Positions 9,077 through 18,218 of a stretch of 64,000 bases of DNA are shown here, in pieces. The stretch covers positions 124,001-188,000 of the forward strand of contig PIZR01000003.1 of NCBI GenBank assembly GCA_002835675.1, given 5' to 3'. A model generated the notes under the pieces. It was not told the origin of the DNA. It did not search any database and saw nothing but the letters and a program-made list of their open reading frames with translations. The stretch is from Bacillus sp. BA3 (lineage in GTDB: Bacteria > Bacillota > Bacilli > Bacillales > DSM-1321). Both the position numbers and the translations under genes were made by a program. How positions within the stretch are numbered: position 1 is the first letter of the stretch; every line of letters starts with the position of its first letter.

Positions 9077-9991
9077 TTACTTAACGCTCTTCAATGAATC
9101 ATTTGTACCCATTGCAATATGTGGTTTTTGCACGGGATCCATCCATTTCAGTAAACTGAGGACATTCTTTTCGGCTGTGGCTGTACATCCCGCAGTCGGC
9201 TTTGTATCCCCTCTCCATACATGAAGAAAGATTGCACTGCCTTTTCCTTTTATGATGGGATTCGTATTATAATTAATGACCGCGCCATACTTATAGAGTT
9301 CATGATTCATCCTTTCGAAAGACTTCCATTTAACTGCAGGATTTCCTTTATAGGTTTTCCACTTGTTATAATCATTGGATGTCTGATCGTCAATCCAGTA
9401 GTCATATTTGATCGTTTTCTTATAACCCATTTTCATTCCGGTTGGCTTCGTTCCACTTCCAAAAGACGTACCGAATGAATAAATTCCAACCGGGGATTTT
9501 CCATCACCCTCTTTTTTGCTCTTCGTGAAGCCGTTCTTTCCAATGACACCCTCCATCTTCTTCAATGCCCGGCGCCATTCCCCTTGTTTCTTTTCATACG
9601 TTTGGATCGTAACCTTTGTATCACTCATCGCTTTTCCTGTCACCGATACAACTTGGTTAACGCCTTTTCTACTATCGAATTTCTTTAGAAGGGCTTTTTC
9701 ACTGGTACCGAAAACCTCATTAGCATCTGCCAAATTGATATATGCTGTCTTTTTCGAGTGACAGACCTTATACCAGTTTCCAGTTCTTCCACTTGCCGAT
9801 AATTCTTTGTTTTTCTTATAAGTTATTATTGTTTTGCTTGCAGCCGACGCCTTTTCCTTCACATCCGCAGCAGACTTCATGACAATCTTGAATTGATTTG
9901 CTTCGCAATTTGTTTTCGTTTCAGCCTTTGCAAGATTTGTCGTTTGGATGATTAAAAGAGCTAAAAGGGCGGCCATCATCAATCTTTTCAT
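9077..9991 (-). CDS. Secreted L,D-transpeptidase (YkuD domain) with SH3-like domain
   Basis: A 304-residue exported protein. Residues 1-23 form a signal peptide, about 30-92 resemble a bacterial SH3 wall-binding domain, and about 110-290 form a YkuD-type catalytic domain. The catalytic pair is H257 in FLHVWRG and C269 in PTAGCTATAE; the EGDGKSPVGIYSFG segment is typical of the family. Predicted to make 3-3 cross-links or otherwise edit peptidoglycan. It lies between hom and yutH, a position I do not recall having such a gene in B. subtilis. Confidence 0.82.
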   Translation of the reverse strand: MKRLMMAALLALLIIQTTNLAKAETKTNCEANQFKIVMKSAADVKEKASAASKTIITYKKNKELSASGRTGNWYKVCHSKKTAYINLADANEVFGTSEKALLKKFDSRKGVNQVVSVTGKAMSDTKVTIQTYEKKQGEWRRALKKMEGVIGKNGFTKSKKEGDGKSPVGIYSFGTSFGSGTKPTGMKMGYKKTIKYDYWIDDQTSNDYNKWKTYKGNPAVKWKSFERMNHELYKYGAVINYNTNPIIKGKGSAIFLHVWRGDTKPTAGCTATAEKNVLSLLKWMDPVQKPHIAMGTNDSLKSVK

Positions 9992-10096
9992 GATCCCATC
10001 CTTCCGTAGTGATTAAATATCTAATTATTCTAAAAAATCTTGTTATCATCATAACATAGTAAGTAAGGATGAATCATATTTCTTTCCCGTTTTTAT

Positions 10097-11098
10097 CTAA
10101 ATCCAGTCAATTTTAGGCAAATCATATTGCTTGGCCGGGACCTCCGCCAATTCATAAAAATGTTTGAGGAAGGACTCATATTGTTGTGAGGATTTCGTGA
10201 TGGAAGATATTTTATCCTCCAACTCATTCGACCTTGATTCCGTCGTTTTTGAAAAATACTCTTCCACAGTTTCAAAATAATGAATGGGAAATAGCATCCT
10301 CGAATATAACAACCGGGCTGAAAAGCTGGAGAATGGTTCTATGGATTGATATTCGTGAAAGAATTGGCCAATGCCCCGTTGATGTGTATGCACATTTTGA
10401 AAATAGTGTTCCCTCACCCATTCTGCGACATCCCTGGTTCCATGGTCGAATACCCAATCGAACGGATTTTTCATCCACTTATTGCTTTTCCACGTATCAT
10501 GTAAAAAACGTTCATAACAAACCGTTCCACTATCGACAATTTGCGGGGTATCATCAATTTCCGTGTCGACTAAATATTGAATCGCATTTTCACCCAGGAC
10601 CATATAATAAGGAAAGGTTTCTATAAATAATTTTTCAAACTGGTTATCAGGATGGGCATTGAGCTTATCCCGCCAAATCTTTTCTAACTGATCGATCCTT
10701 TGTTCCCATAGTTCTTTCCATTTACCGATCCTTGAACATGTTCGAATCGTTTCATTAATATTTCTCCCACGCTGATGAAATCTTGCCAGGCGTCTTCCTG
10801 GATTGAAATTTTTCGGACCTTCCAATGCCTGATTGACAAGAAGGATGAATAATTGTTCATCCGCTTCCGAAACATAACTTCCATGATTGGCAAGGACAAA
10901 GGCGGATACGTGACGATCTCCTTGTGAAATCAGATGTTGAGACATTTTATACCGTTCCACTAATTCCTCCTGCTCCATATTTTCAATGGGAACGATGCTG
11001 TAAACCATATTTCCTGAACGGAAGCTTGGAAACCTGCTATTGGCTTCTTCAAGCTCCACCTGTATGCCATAATTATTAAAAATGATTTCTTCTATCAT
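10097..11098 (-). CDS. yutH: Spore coat-associated protein YutH
   Basis: A 333-residue protein of the CotS/YutH family, kinase-like folds found with the spore coat. I see no canonical catalytic kinase motif, so it may be a pseudokinase. The RRLARFHQRGRNINE stretch near residues 102-116 and the FDWVFDHGTRDVAEW segment are characteristic. Its place after the threonine genes is conserved with B. subtilis. Confidence 0.82.
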   Translation of the reverse strand: MIEEIIFNNYGIQVELEEANSRFPSFRSGNMVYSIVPIENMEQEELVERYKMSQHLISQGDRHVSAFVLANHGSYVSEADEQLFILLVNQALEGPKNFNPGRRLARFHQRGRNINETIRTCSRIGKWKELWEQRIDQLEKIWRDKLNAHPDNQFEKLFIETFPYYMVLGENAIQYLVDTEIDDTPQIVDSGTVCYERFLHDTWKSNKWMKNPFDWVFDHGTRDVAEWVREHYFQNVHTHQRGIGQFFHEYQSIEPFSSFSARLLYSRMLFPIHYFETVEEYFSKTTESRSNELEDKISSITKSSQQYESFLKHFYELAEVPAKQYDLPKIDWI

Positions 11099-11304
11099 GG
11101 AATGGCCCCCTTCATCAAATGGATATAATAGAAATATTGGACATCATATACTTATATATATGTGGAATAACCCGTTTTCTGAATGATTATCGAAACCTTA
11201 TTAGAAATTCGGATCAAAACATCCTTCATGGCTTTTCATTTTAATCAAATCAACCGACCTGCATTAGAACTATCCCTTTAAAATATAGAGAAATGGGTGA
11301 TGAC

Positions 11305-11802
11305 ATGGCTAATATTGAACAATCAATGTCTGAAAAAACGGCTCGAAGATGGCTAATTGAACGAGGAGTGAAATTGGAGGATATCGCTGAGCTAGTCATG
11401 TATTTACAATCTGGCTACCATGAAAATCTCCAAATGTCCGATTGCCTTCATAATGTCGAACGGGTCCTTTCAAAACGTGAGGTCCAAAATGCCATCCTTA
11501 CCGGCATTCAGTTGGATATTTTAGCTGAGAAAAAACTGCTCGAGGAGCCTCTGCTGAGTATAATTGAAATAGATGAAGGTCTATATGGGGTCGATGAAAT
11601 ATTGGCTTTTTCAATTGTGAATGTTTATGGATCGATCGGCTTTACCAATTATGGTTTCATCGATAAACAAAAGCCGGGGATCTTAAAATATCTAAACGAT
11701 AAAAGCACAGGTAAGGTGAACACCTTTTTAGATGATATCGTTGGAGCGATTGCAGCTGCCGCTTCAAGCCGGCTTGCCCATAGAACCGAAAATGCAGAAT
11801 AA
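11305..11802 (+). CDS. yutG: Phosphatidylglycerophosphatase A-like protein YutG
   Basis: PgpA-family protein (165 residues from this start). The GIQLDILAEK and LYGVDEILAFSIVNVYG motifs and the C-terminal FLDDIVGAIAAAASSRLAHR are typical of the soluble Bacillus version, which lacks the transmembrane helices of enterobacterial PgpA. I prefer the ATG at 11305, with GGGTGATG just before it; an in-frame ATG at 11293 has a weaker ribosome site. Divergent from yutH, convergent with yutF. Confidence 0.83.
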   Translation: MANIEQSMSEKTARRWLIERGVKLEDIAELVMYLQSGYHENLQMSDCLHNVERVLSKREVQNAILTGIQLDILAEKKLLEEPLLSIIEIDEGLYGVDEILAFSIVNVYGSIGFTNYGFIDKQKPGILKYLNDKSTGKVNTFLDDIVGAIAAAASSRLAHRTENAE

Positions 11803-11810
11803 AACGACAT

Positions 11811-11847
11811 GAAAAAAACAGGACTGCAATCGCAGGCCTGTTTTTTT
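11811..11847. terminator. Bidirectional terminator between yutG and yutF
   Basis: AAAAAACAGG and CCTGTTTTTT arms around an inner GACTGCAATCGCAGGC stem, right against the yutF stop. Confidence 0.85.
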
Positions 11848-12615
11848 TCATTCGAAGCGCCATAAGTCGAGTGTGTCCACCACATGCGTAGGCTGCTCCT
11901 TATATTGCTTTAGGCGTTCTTTTGTCGTCACGCCAGTATGTACAAGCAGTGTATCGATCCCTGCGTTAATGCCGGCAAGGATATCCGTATCATAGTTATC
12001 GCCAACCATGATTGTCTCTTCTTTAGGTACCCCTAATACTCTTAGTGCTTGCTCCACTATGACGGATTCAGGTTTTCCAATGAAAATCGGCTGTACCTGA
12101 GTCGAAACGGAAACAACGGATGTCAAGGAACCATTCCCAGGCAAAAGGCCTTGCTCAGTTGGAATGGCAATATCACCATTGGTCGAAATGAAAACAGCCC
12201 CATTTCTAACAGCAAGACAGGCTTTTGACAACTTTTCATAATTGATGCCGCGGTCGATGCCCATTACCAGAAAATCTGGATGCTCTTCGACAAGCTTCAT
12301 TCCTTTTTCCTTAAGAGCCTCGATGATGCCTTCTTCACCCACCACATAGACCGATGCATCCTTCTTTTGTTCGGCTATGTAATTGGCAGTGGCCATGCTT
12401 GTCGTGAAAACCTGTTCATCCTCTGTTGAGATGCCGATGCTTCTTAACTTATCCGCTACTTGTGCCGGAGTCCGGGATGAATTATTGGTGACGAATAAAT
12501 AAGGGATATCCCTTTTCCTTAGGTCATTGATAAACCCTGCCGCTTCCGCAATTTGTTCAGTTCCGCGATACATGGTGCCATCTAAGTCAATTAAATATCC
12601 TTTATACGACTTCAT
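11848..12615 (-). CDS. yutF: HAD-family phosphatase YutF (NagD-like)
   Basis: HAD superfamily IIA phosphatase of 255 residues. Motif I is DLDGTMYRG (residues 10-18) with both catalytic aspartates, motif II is the VTNNSSRT segment near 43, motif III is the GKPE lysine, and motif IV is VGDNYDTDI near 208. The substrate is likely a small phosphate ester such as a nucleotide or sugar phosphate. GGAAGG precedes the ATG. The next gene upstream, yutE, ends 23 bases before it, suggesting one transcript. Confidence 0.88.
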   Translation of the reverse strand: MKSYKGYLIDLDGTMYRGTEQIAEAAGFINDLRKRDIPYLFVTNNSSRTPAQVADKLRSIGISTEDEQVFTTSMATANYIAEQKKDASVYVVGEEGIIEALKEKGMKLVEEHPDFLVMGIDRGINYEKLSKACLAVRNGAVFISTNGDIAIPTEQGLLPGNGSLTSVVSVSTQVQPIFIGKPESVIVEQALRVLGVPKEETIMVGDNYDTDILAGINAGIDTLLVHTGVTTKERLKQYKEQPTHVVDTLDLWRFE

Positions 12616-12638
12616 TTGAATTCGCCTTCCTAACGCTG

Positions 12639-13076
12639 CTAGTTTTTAAAAGCTGATACAGGTCCCAATTCATTTGTTAAATAGTTCCTCACCAAATCAG
12701 GGAATTGCTTGAATGCCTCGATATTTTCCGAAAATACAGCATGCAGTTCTTTGTGATTCACTTCAATGAAGTCTTGAACCAGCATTTTCCTTAATGGCAA
12801 AACCTTTTTGAATTGTATCGCTTTTTCTTCTGAAATCACTTTTTCATCTTGAAGGATATCGATAATATCTTCATAACTTCCTGGATCACGCATAATGAAA
12901 CCATCAATTACCGCATTTCCTACATCCAACACGGAATCGATGGAAGTTTGTATGAGCCTTTCTGCGATAAGTTCCGAAAGGTCTCCATCCCAATTATCAT
13001 GCCCTTCAAAAAGTCCAAGCTGCTTTTCAAGAAAACCTAATATTTGTTCAATTTTTTGGCGGTCTACAAAGTACAT
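12639..13076 (-). CDS. yutE: HepT-like DUF86 protein YutE
   Basis: A 145-residue all-helical protein of the HepT/DUF86 family. In toxin HepT proteins the active motif is Rx4HxY; here it reads R96-KMLV-Q101-D-F103, so both the histidine and the tyrosine are replaced. No MntA-type nucleotidyltransferase gene lies next to it, unlike hepT/mntA pairs. This is probably a housekeeping paralogue kept in synteny with yutF and yutD, not an active toxin. AAAGGAT precedes the ATG. Confidence 0.83.
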   Translation of the reverse strand: MYFVDRQKIEQILGFLEKQLGLFEGHDNWDGDLSELIAERLIQTSIDSVLDVGNAVIDGFIMRDPGSYEDIIDILQDEKVISEEKAIQFKKVLPLRKMLVQDFIEVNHKELHAVFSENIEAFKQFPDLVRNYLTNELGPVSAFKN

Positions 13077-13502
13077 TATTTCCAGATCCTTTCTGATCTA
13101 AGATGATATAGGGAATCATTGGTTGAATGAGCGGCATAGTTAAGACCCTGTGCCGAACCAACCTTATTCCTTGATAATACCATAGCTTCTCCCTTACTCT
13201 CAATTCCTTCAACCCCAACCATTGTACAATCCAATTACTAACAGGTGCATTGACTTACACATTGCCTTTTCACAGGGGGGGCATTTTCCGACGTCCACTC
13301 CAAGAAAACAAATTCATGATTCCATTTATATTCTTAACCACGTTCATCTAATCGATGAACGCAATGATTGCTCGAGGTTCTGAAGAATCATGGGGAGGGA
13401 TTAATTTCTACAGTCGGCAGCCCAGAAAAATGTCTGTTCCCCTATTGAAGTCACTTTGTTATGATGGAAATACAAATGTGAAGATAAGAAGGGAATGAGA
13501 CT
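13077..13502. other. 425-bp spacer upstream of the DUF3055 gene
   Basis: I find no open frame worth calling. It contains a perfect inverted repeat, CGTTCATC, 5-base loop, GATGAACG, at 13341-13361, and a probable extended -10 box TGTTATGAT at 13457-13465 for the gene at 13503. A G run lies at about 13277-13283. Confidence 0.6.
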
Positions 13503-13769
13503 ATGGAAGATCGTTTTTATTTATACAATGACGTCGTTGATTCAAAAACCCGGTTCATAAGCTTCATGGGAGAGGAATCAAGATTCGATTTGGCCATTAC
13601 GACTACCGATCGGTTTTATGGAAAGAAGCTTGTTTTGAATATGCAGAGTAACCGTTTCGCGATTATTGGGCCTGATGATTTAGAAGAGGAAGGCTATCTT
13701 GAGCACGCCTTTCAGTTGTCAGAAGCGGAAGCCGAGGAACTGCGTCACTTTTTAATGGAAATCGTCTGA
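13503..13769 (+). CDS. DUF3055 family protein
   Basis: An 88-residue acidic cytoplasmic protein. The YNDVVDSKTRFISFMGE start, DLAITTTDRFYGKKLVLNMQ and RFAIIGPDDLEEEGYLEHAF match my memory of the DUF3055 (SAV0927) family of Firmicutes. No function is known. GAAGGGAATGAGACT stands before the ATG. Confidence 0.75.
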   Translation: MEDRFYLYNDVVDSKTRFISFMGEESRFDLAITTTDRFYGKKLVLNMQSNRFAIIGPDDLEEEGYLEHAFQLSEAEAEELRHFLMEIV

Positions 13770-13839
13770 GTGCTGAAGTTTTTTTCTTAAACGGGAAAAC
13801 CTACTGAATGTAAGATCGATTACATGAGGGGGGATTATC

Positions 13840-14127
13840 TTGGACAAAGAAGAATACCACGATTTTTCCAATGTCGAAAAACAGAGGGATTATTTAATTC
13901 CTGAAGAATTTCCCGAAGGACCTTTTGGATCAGCCATTGCAAAAGATGCACCAGTCCAGAATAAAAACACACCGTGGCAGGAAGGGCAACGATATCAAAG
14001 TGCCTTCAATTATGAAAATAAATCGTTGCATGAAGGCTTACCTCGACAATATCCTGGTGCTCATCCGACACATGATGATCCAGAAAAAGATGAACAGCCT
14101 CCATATAAAGGATATGGTAACTCTTAA
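13840..14127 (+). CDS. Small conserved acidic protein, function unknown
   Basis: A 95-residue hydrophilic protein with no signal peptide or membrane segment, rich in E, P, Y and H. Motifs are [22 protein letters not shown], then [28 protein letters not shown] and [20 protein letters not shown]. Similar small cytosolic proteins exist in Bacillus (YqfT-like by recollection, unsure). It starts with TTG, supported by GAGGGGGGAT 7 bases upstream. Confidence 0.65.
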   Translation: MDKEEYHDFSNVEKQRDYLIPEEFPEGPFGSAIAKDAPVQNKNTPWQEGQRYQSAFNYENKSLHEGLPRQYPGAHPTHDDPEKDEQPPYKGYGNS

Positions 14128-14130
14128 CGT

Positions 14131-14165
14131 GGAAGGGCCAGAGTGAATTCTGGCCTTTTTATTTC
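14131..14165. terminator. Bidirectional terminator
   Basis: GGCCAGA, loop, TCTGGCC with a T run on the plus strand. It overlaps the last codons of yutD on the minus strand. Confidence 0.8.
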
Positions 14166-14434
14166 TTTACTTTCTTCACGACGAAATAAGGACAGCCAAA
14201 ATTGCAGTATTCATATAAATATTCACTAAGCGTGCTTATCTTTGTATCGAAGGTCGCTTTCTGATTGGAATCATCAAAAAATCCACGCAGCCTCAATTGT
14301 CCGTAACCCCAATCCCCTACTATATAATCATACTTCGTTAAAATCTCACTGTATCTGGCTTTAAACGCTTCTTCGTTATAGCCTTCCCTTTCATCCTCAA
14401 TTATTTCGTAGGTCATGTTATTGATGGTAATCAT
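14159..14434 (-). CDS. yutD: YutD family protein (DUF1027)
   Basis: A 91-residue protein nearly collinear with B. subtilis YutD, with the signature YDYIVGDWGYGQLRLRGFF and EYCNFGCPYFVVKK containing two cysteines. Function unknown. I start it at the ATG at 14434 because GAGAGGTG lies 6 bases before it; an upstream in-frame GTG falls inside that ribosome site. Confidence 0.86.
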   Translation of the reverse strand: MITINNMTYEIIEDEREGYNEEAFKARYSEILTKYDYIVGDWGYGQLRLRGFFDDSNQKATFDTKISTLSEYLYEYCNFGCPYFVVKKVKK

Positions 14435-14547
14435 TGTTTTCACCTCTCATAAATACATTTCTTCTTTAAATTATAACTGATTCCCCATCAATTACTAAGC
14501 GAAAAATAGAGAAATATGTTCATCCTAAAGTTACGGGGGTGTTATTG

Positions 14548-15210
14548 ATGAAAAAAACGATAATAACGATAGGTTTAAGCTCGATTATTGCACTAACCGG
14601 ATGTGCTGATAAAGAAAAAGACCAGGGGCTCGGTGCAAAAAACAATGCAGGCAACCCAACAAACGTAAATAATCCAACTCAATATTATGATGAGGATTAT
14701 CGTAATAATGACAACAAAAGTGATGATTTTGGTTTTACTCGCACCAATAGTGCAACCATTGACGGCCGTAACATTTCCAACAAAGCTGCTTCCATTGACC
14801 GTGAACAATTGTCTGATGTCATTTCAAAACTTAGTGTTCAGATTCCAAATGTCAATGACGCCGCTACACTCGTTACTGATGAGGAAGTACTTGTCGTATA
14901 TGATACCAATGACAAGGATCGGACGGAAACCGCCGACCAAGTTAAACGTACTGCCATGTCCGTCGTGCCTCGCTACTATCATGTCTACGTCAGTGATGAT
15001 TATCAAAACCTTGCCCAAGATGTCGAAAATTTCGCTACAGTGAAATCCGGCAGCAAAGGGATTGACTATACGATCGAACAAACGATCAAAGAAATGCTGA
15101 AATCGCCTCAAGGATACAAAATGAGTGACACAGAAAATGAAAATGGAGAAATGGTTAACGATAAAAGAGATCATCATGATAACATCCATCAAAAAATGGA
15201 TAACCGTTGA
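14548..15210 (+). CDS. yutC: YhcN/YlaJ-type sporulation lipoprotein (YutC)
   Basis: A 220-residue lipoprotein. The signal peptide ends in a lipobox LTGC (Cys19), followed by an Asn-rich linker to about residue 75 and a YhcN/YlaJ domain (SDVISKLSVQIPNVNDAATLVTDEE, then VSDDYQNLAQDVENF). Family members are made in the forespore and occur in the spore inner membrane. The ATG at 14548 is preferred; an in-frame GTG at 14539 lies within the ribosome site GGGGGTG. Position next to lipA matches B. subtilis YutC. Confidence 0.8.
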   Translation: MKKTIITIGLSSIIALTGCADKEKDQGLGAKNNAGNPTNVNNPTQYYDEDYRNNDNKSDDFGFTRTNSATIDGRNISNKAASIDREQLSDVISKLSVQIPNVNDAATLVTDEEVLVVYDTNDKDRTETADQVKRTAMSVVPRYYHVYVSDDYQNLAQDVENFATVKSGSKGIDYTIEQTIKEMLKSPQGYKMSDTENENGEMVNDKRDHHDNIHQKMDNR

Positions 15211-15212
15211 AT

Positions 15213-15245
15213 AAAAAAGGACCGAATTTTTTTCGGTCCTTTATT
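15213..15245. terminator. Bidirectional terminator between yutC and lipA
   Basis: AAAGGACCGAA, T loop, TTCGGTCCTTT. Confidence 0.85.
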
Positions 15246-15248
15246 TCT

Positions 15249-16163
15249 CTATTTCAATAATTCTTCACCTTTGTTTTGCTTATGTTTAGCCGCAGCATTA
15301 ACTTGTTCATCAGCATGGTAGGATGAACGGACAAGCGGACCGGATTCACAATGGCTGAAGCCTTTTTCCAATGCACGTTCTTTCAGTTCGGCAAATTCCT
15401 CAGGCGTATAGTATTTCAGCACCTTTAAATGTTTTTTAGTCGGCTGTAAATACTGGCCGATTGTCATGATATCGACATTATTAGCCCTTAGGTCATCCAT
15501 GGTCTCAAGGATTTCCTCTCGCGTTTCACCCAGACCTACCATTAAACTGGATTTTGTCGGGATTTCCGGATACAGTTCCTTGGCTCTTCTTAAAAGCTCC
15601 AAAGAACGTTCGTACTTGGCCTGAGCCCGTACACGGTCGGATAAACTTCTGACAGTCTCTATATTATGGTTAAGGATATCTGGTTTAGCATCCATCAATG
15701 TCTTGATATTTTCAAACACCCCGCCCATATCAGACGGTAATACTTCAATAGAAGTAAATGGATTTTTGCGACGGATCGCACGGACTGTTTCAGCGAAAAC
15801 TTCAGCGCCTCCATCCTTTAAATCATCACGGGCAACAGCTGTAATGACGACATGCTTTAAATTCATCAAAACAACGGAATCGGCAACACGCTCAGGTTCA
15901 GCCCAGTCCAATTCATTCGGACGTCCAGTTGTAACAGCACAAAAACGGCATGCCCTTGTACAGATTTCACCTAAGATCATGAAAGTAGCCGTTCTTCTCA
16001 CTGCCCAGCATTCGTGAATATTCGGACATTTTGCCTCTTCACAGACTGTATGAAGATTTTTCTCGCGCATCATATTTTTTAAACCGAGGTAATTTTCGTT
16101 AGTATTAAGCTTTATTTTCAACCAATCTGGTTTACGAAGAATTTCTTTATTTGTAGAAGACAT
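15249..16163 (-). CDS. lipA: Lipoyl synthase
   Basis: Radical SAM enzyme that inserts two sulfurs into protein-bound octanoyl groups, for example on 2-oxoacid dehydrogenases and GcvH. The auxiliary cluster cysteines are in [12 protein letters not shown], the radical SAM cluster in CTRACRFC, and the C-terminal RSSYHAD serine completes the auxiliary site. I use the ATG at 16163, preceded by GGAGTGG and matching B. subtilis LipA, which gives 304 residues; the upstream extension has no homology. It needs Fe-S clusters from the Suf system. Confidence 0.95.
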   Translation of the reverse strand: MSSTNKEILRKPDWLKIKLNTNENYLGLKNMMREKNLHTVCEEAKCPNIHECWAVRRTATFMILGEICTRACRFCAVTTGRPNELDWAEPERVADSVVLMNLKHVVITAVARDDLKDGGAEVFAETVRAIRRKNPFTSIEVLPSDMGGVFENIKTLMDAKPDILNHNIETVRSLSDRVRAQAKYERSLELLRRAKELYPEIPTKSSLMVGLGETREEILETMDDLRANNVDIMTIGQYLQPTKKHLKVLKYYTPEEFAELKERALEKGFSHCESGPLVRSSYHADEQVNAAAKHKQNKGEELLK

Positions 16164-16350
16164 GAAAATGCCACTCCATTCTATAGAAATTAACACACCC
16201 TACTTTAACAATAAAAAAGCATTTATACAAGTTATAGTTGGTTTCCCATTATTTATTTTTCATGTTTATAGCTAAATCAGCAAAACTATAAAAGATGGAT
16301 GGACTGATGTATTTTAATTACGGAGAATGTCATGAAAGGAGCCTGCCCCG

Positions 16351-17340
16351 TTGAATAAATTATTCCTTCTTACCATAACTTGTTTGTTAATTTTGAATGC
16401 ACCAGGCCAAGTGGCTGATGCTGCCGATACCCCAGATGCTTATCCCGGGAGAATGGAGCTATATAAAAATATGGAGGCTACTCTCCAAATCCCGTGGTAT
16501 TACCTTGCTGGAGCAGATCAATATGAGCATAGCCTCAGGGCTGCACGAAGGGACTTAGAGCCGGCAAAGGGTTTAATAGGCATCCACATCGAGCCTTCAA
16601 AGTGGAGCGGGGCCCTCAATCCTGACTTAAATGACGTGAACCCGCTCACGATCACATTTTTTGACGGATTGGGCCAGGATGGAAATGGTGATGGAAAAGC
16701 AGATATCAATAATGATACCGATCGATTGTATGCTTTTTCGAAGCATCTCCAATCTTATGGTGCAGATGAAGATAATATCCGGATCGGCTTGTGGGATTAT
16801 TATAAACGAGATAAAGCAGTCAGCATCATTATCGGCAATGCCGAGATTTATAAGAAATATGGCCGGTTGGATTTACATGAAAAGGCCTTCCCTGTTCCCG
16901 TACGGACTCATTATACGTACTTGAATACATGGGGAAGCGCTCGTGGATGGGGCGGAAGGAGAATCCATGAGGGCACTGATATTTTTGCCGATTATAGCCT
17001 TCCCGTTCGTTCCACCAGCTATGGAATCATCGAGATGAAAGGCTGGAATAAATTCGGCGGTTGGAGGATAGGGATACGGGATTTAAATAATACCTATCAT
17101 TACTTTGCCCATTTAAGCGGCTTTGCCAAAGGGTTGAAAGTCGGACAAATCGTCGAGCCCGGACAAGTCATCGGAGGTGTCGGCAGTACAGGTTACGGTC
17201 CTCCGGGAACTTCGGGAAAATTCCCTCCGCATCTTCATTACGGGATGTACAAAGACAATGGAATCACAGAATGGAGCTTTGATCCTTACCCTTATTTAAA
17301 ATTATGGGAAAGGAAAGATTTGGCTAAAAAACGAAAGTGA
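16351..17340 (+). CDS. lytH: M23 peptidase LytH (L-Ala-D-Glu endopeptidase), sporulation
   Basis: A 329-residue exported zinc peptidase. A signal peptide spans about residues 1-25. The catalytic M23 domain begins near 180 with zinc ligands H206 and D210 in RRIHEGTD, and HLH at 294-296. In B. subtilis LytH (YunA) trims spore cortex side chains to single L-alanine. Residues 110-122 carry an acidic DGNGDGKAD stretch like a calcium loop. It starts with TTG behind AAAGGAG. Followed by its own terminator. Confidence 0.85.
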   Translation: MNKLFLLTITCLLILNAPGQVADAADTPDAYPGRMELYKNMEATLQIPWYYLAGADQYEHSLRAARRDLEPAKGLIGIHIEPSKWSGALNPDLNDVNPLTITFFDGLGQDGNGDGKADINNDTDRLYAFSKHLQSYGADEDNIRIGLWDYYKRDKAVSIIIGNAEIYKKYGRLDLHEKAFPVPVRTHYTYLNTWGSARGWGGRRIHEGTDIFADYSLPVRSTSYGIIEMKGWNKFGGWRIGIRDLNNTYHYFAHLSGFAKGLKVGQIVEPGQVIGGVGSTGYGPPGTSGKFPPHLHYGMYKDNGITEWSFDPYPYLKLWERKDLAKKRK

Positions 17341-17371
17341 GCGGCGTGAATTTTACGCTGCTTTTTTTTGA
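17340..17371 (+). terminator. Terminator of lytH
   Basis: AGCGGCGT, loop, ACGCTGCT, then TTTTTTT, overlapping the end of the stop codon region. Confidence 0.8.
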
Positions 17372-17426
17372 TTTCAACATAAACCCCTGAACTTGATGCA
17401 TAGGTATTAGTAAAGGGGGCTAAAGC

Positions 17427-18176
17427 GTGTTCCGAAAAAGATTTCGACCGAAGAAATTCCGAAAAAAGGGGCCTCTTCCCACCCGAAAAGTATTTCTCTA
17501 TTCATTCATCCTGTTTATCATATCAAGCATCATGACTCTTTGGTACGTGGACAAATCAATCGAACCCGTGATCATGAGTGTAGCTGAATATGAAATCAAA
17601 CGGATTGCAACGGAAACGATTCATGAATCGGTTGATGAAAATATAGCCAAGGTCGATATGAACAAAATCATCACCAACAATAAGGGTGGTAAGGACTCCA
17701 GTTCCTCCTATAGCTTCAATCCGGTCATATACAGTGAATTGCGGGCTAACATAACGAAGGATATTCAAAAGAAACTTGGCATCAAACAGGGAAATCCTTT
17801 TAAAACAGGTTCAGCCAAAATTAACGATGAACAATATAAAAGTGTGGTCTATTATATACCATTTGGTGTTGTGACCGGGAATAACCTCCTTTCCAATTAC
17901 GGACCAGAAATCCCAGTGAAAATGTCGGTCATCGGGAATGTTGAATCGGATTTGAGGACAAAACTGACAAACGCAGGCATCAATAATGTTTATTATGAAT
18001 TGATTGTGGATTTTGATGTCAATATTCAAATCGTCATCCCCTCTTTCACAAAGGAGACCAAGGTGAGTCAGGAAGTGACAGTCGGAAGCCTGTTGATCGA
18101 AGGTGATGTTCCAAGCTATTTTAGTAACGGAAACGGTTCGGTGGCACCTGCGATCATGAAGGAAAACAAGGAATGA
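17427..18176 (+). CDS. yunB: Sporulation protein YunB
   Basis: A 249-residue single-pass membrane protein. A basic N-terminus (RKRFRPKKFRKKG) is followed by one transmembrane helix at about residues 24-42 and an extracytoplasmic domain. It matches YunB, a conserved sporulation protein, next to lytH as in B. subtilis. It starts with GTG after AAAGGGGGC. The molecular role is not known. Confidence 0.85.
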   Translation: MFRKRFRPKKFRKKGPLPTRKVFLYSFILFIISSIMTLWYVDKSIEPVIMSVAEYEIKRIATETIHESVDENIAKVDMNKIITNNKGGKDSSSSYSFNPVIYSELRANITKDIQKKLGIKQGNPFKTGSAKINDEQYKSVVYYIPFGVVTGNNLLSNYGPEIPVKMSVIGNVESDLRTKLTNAGINNVYYELIVDFDVNIQIVIPSFTKETKVSQEVTVGSLLIEGDVPSYFSNGNGSVAPAIMKENKE

Positions 18177-18218
18177 CAAAACCAGCTTATCCTTGAGGTT
18201 AGGCTGGTTCTTGTATAT
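18177..18218 (+). terminator. Terminator of yunB
   Basis: AACCAGC and GCTGGTT arms with a CTTGTATATTT tail. The right arm overlaps the end of the HD-GYP gene on the other strand. Confidence 0.6.

Noticed and set aside
12639..13076. Toxin-antitoxin locus based on the HepT fold
   Set aside because: No MntA partner and an altered active motif; the gene is in a conserved housekeeping block.
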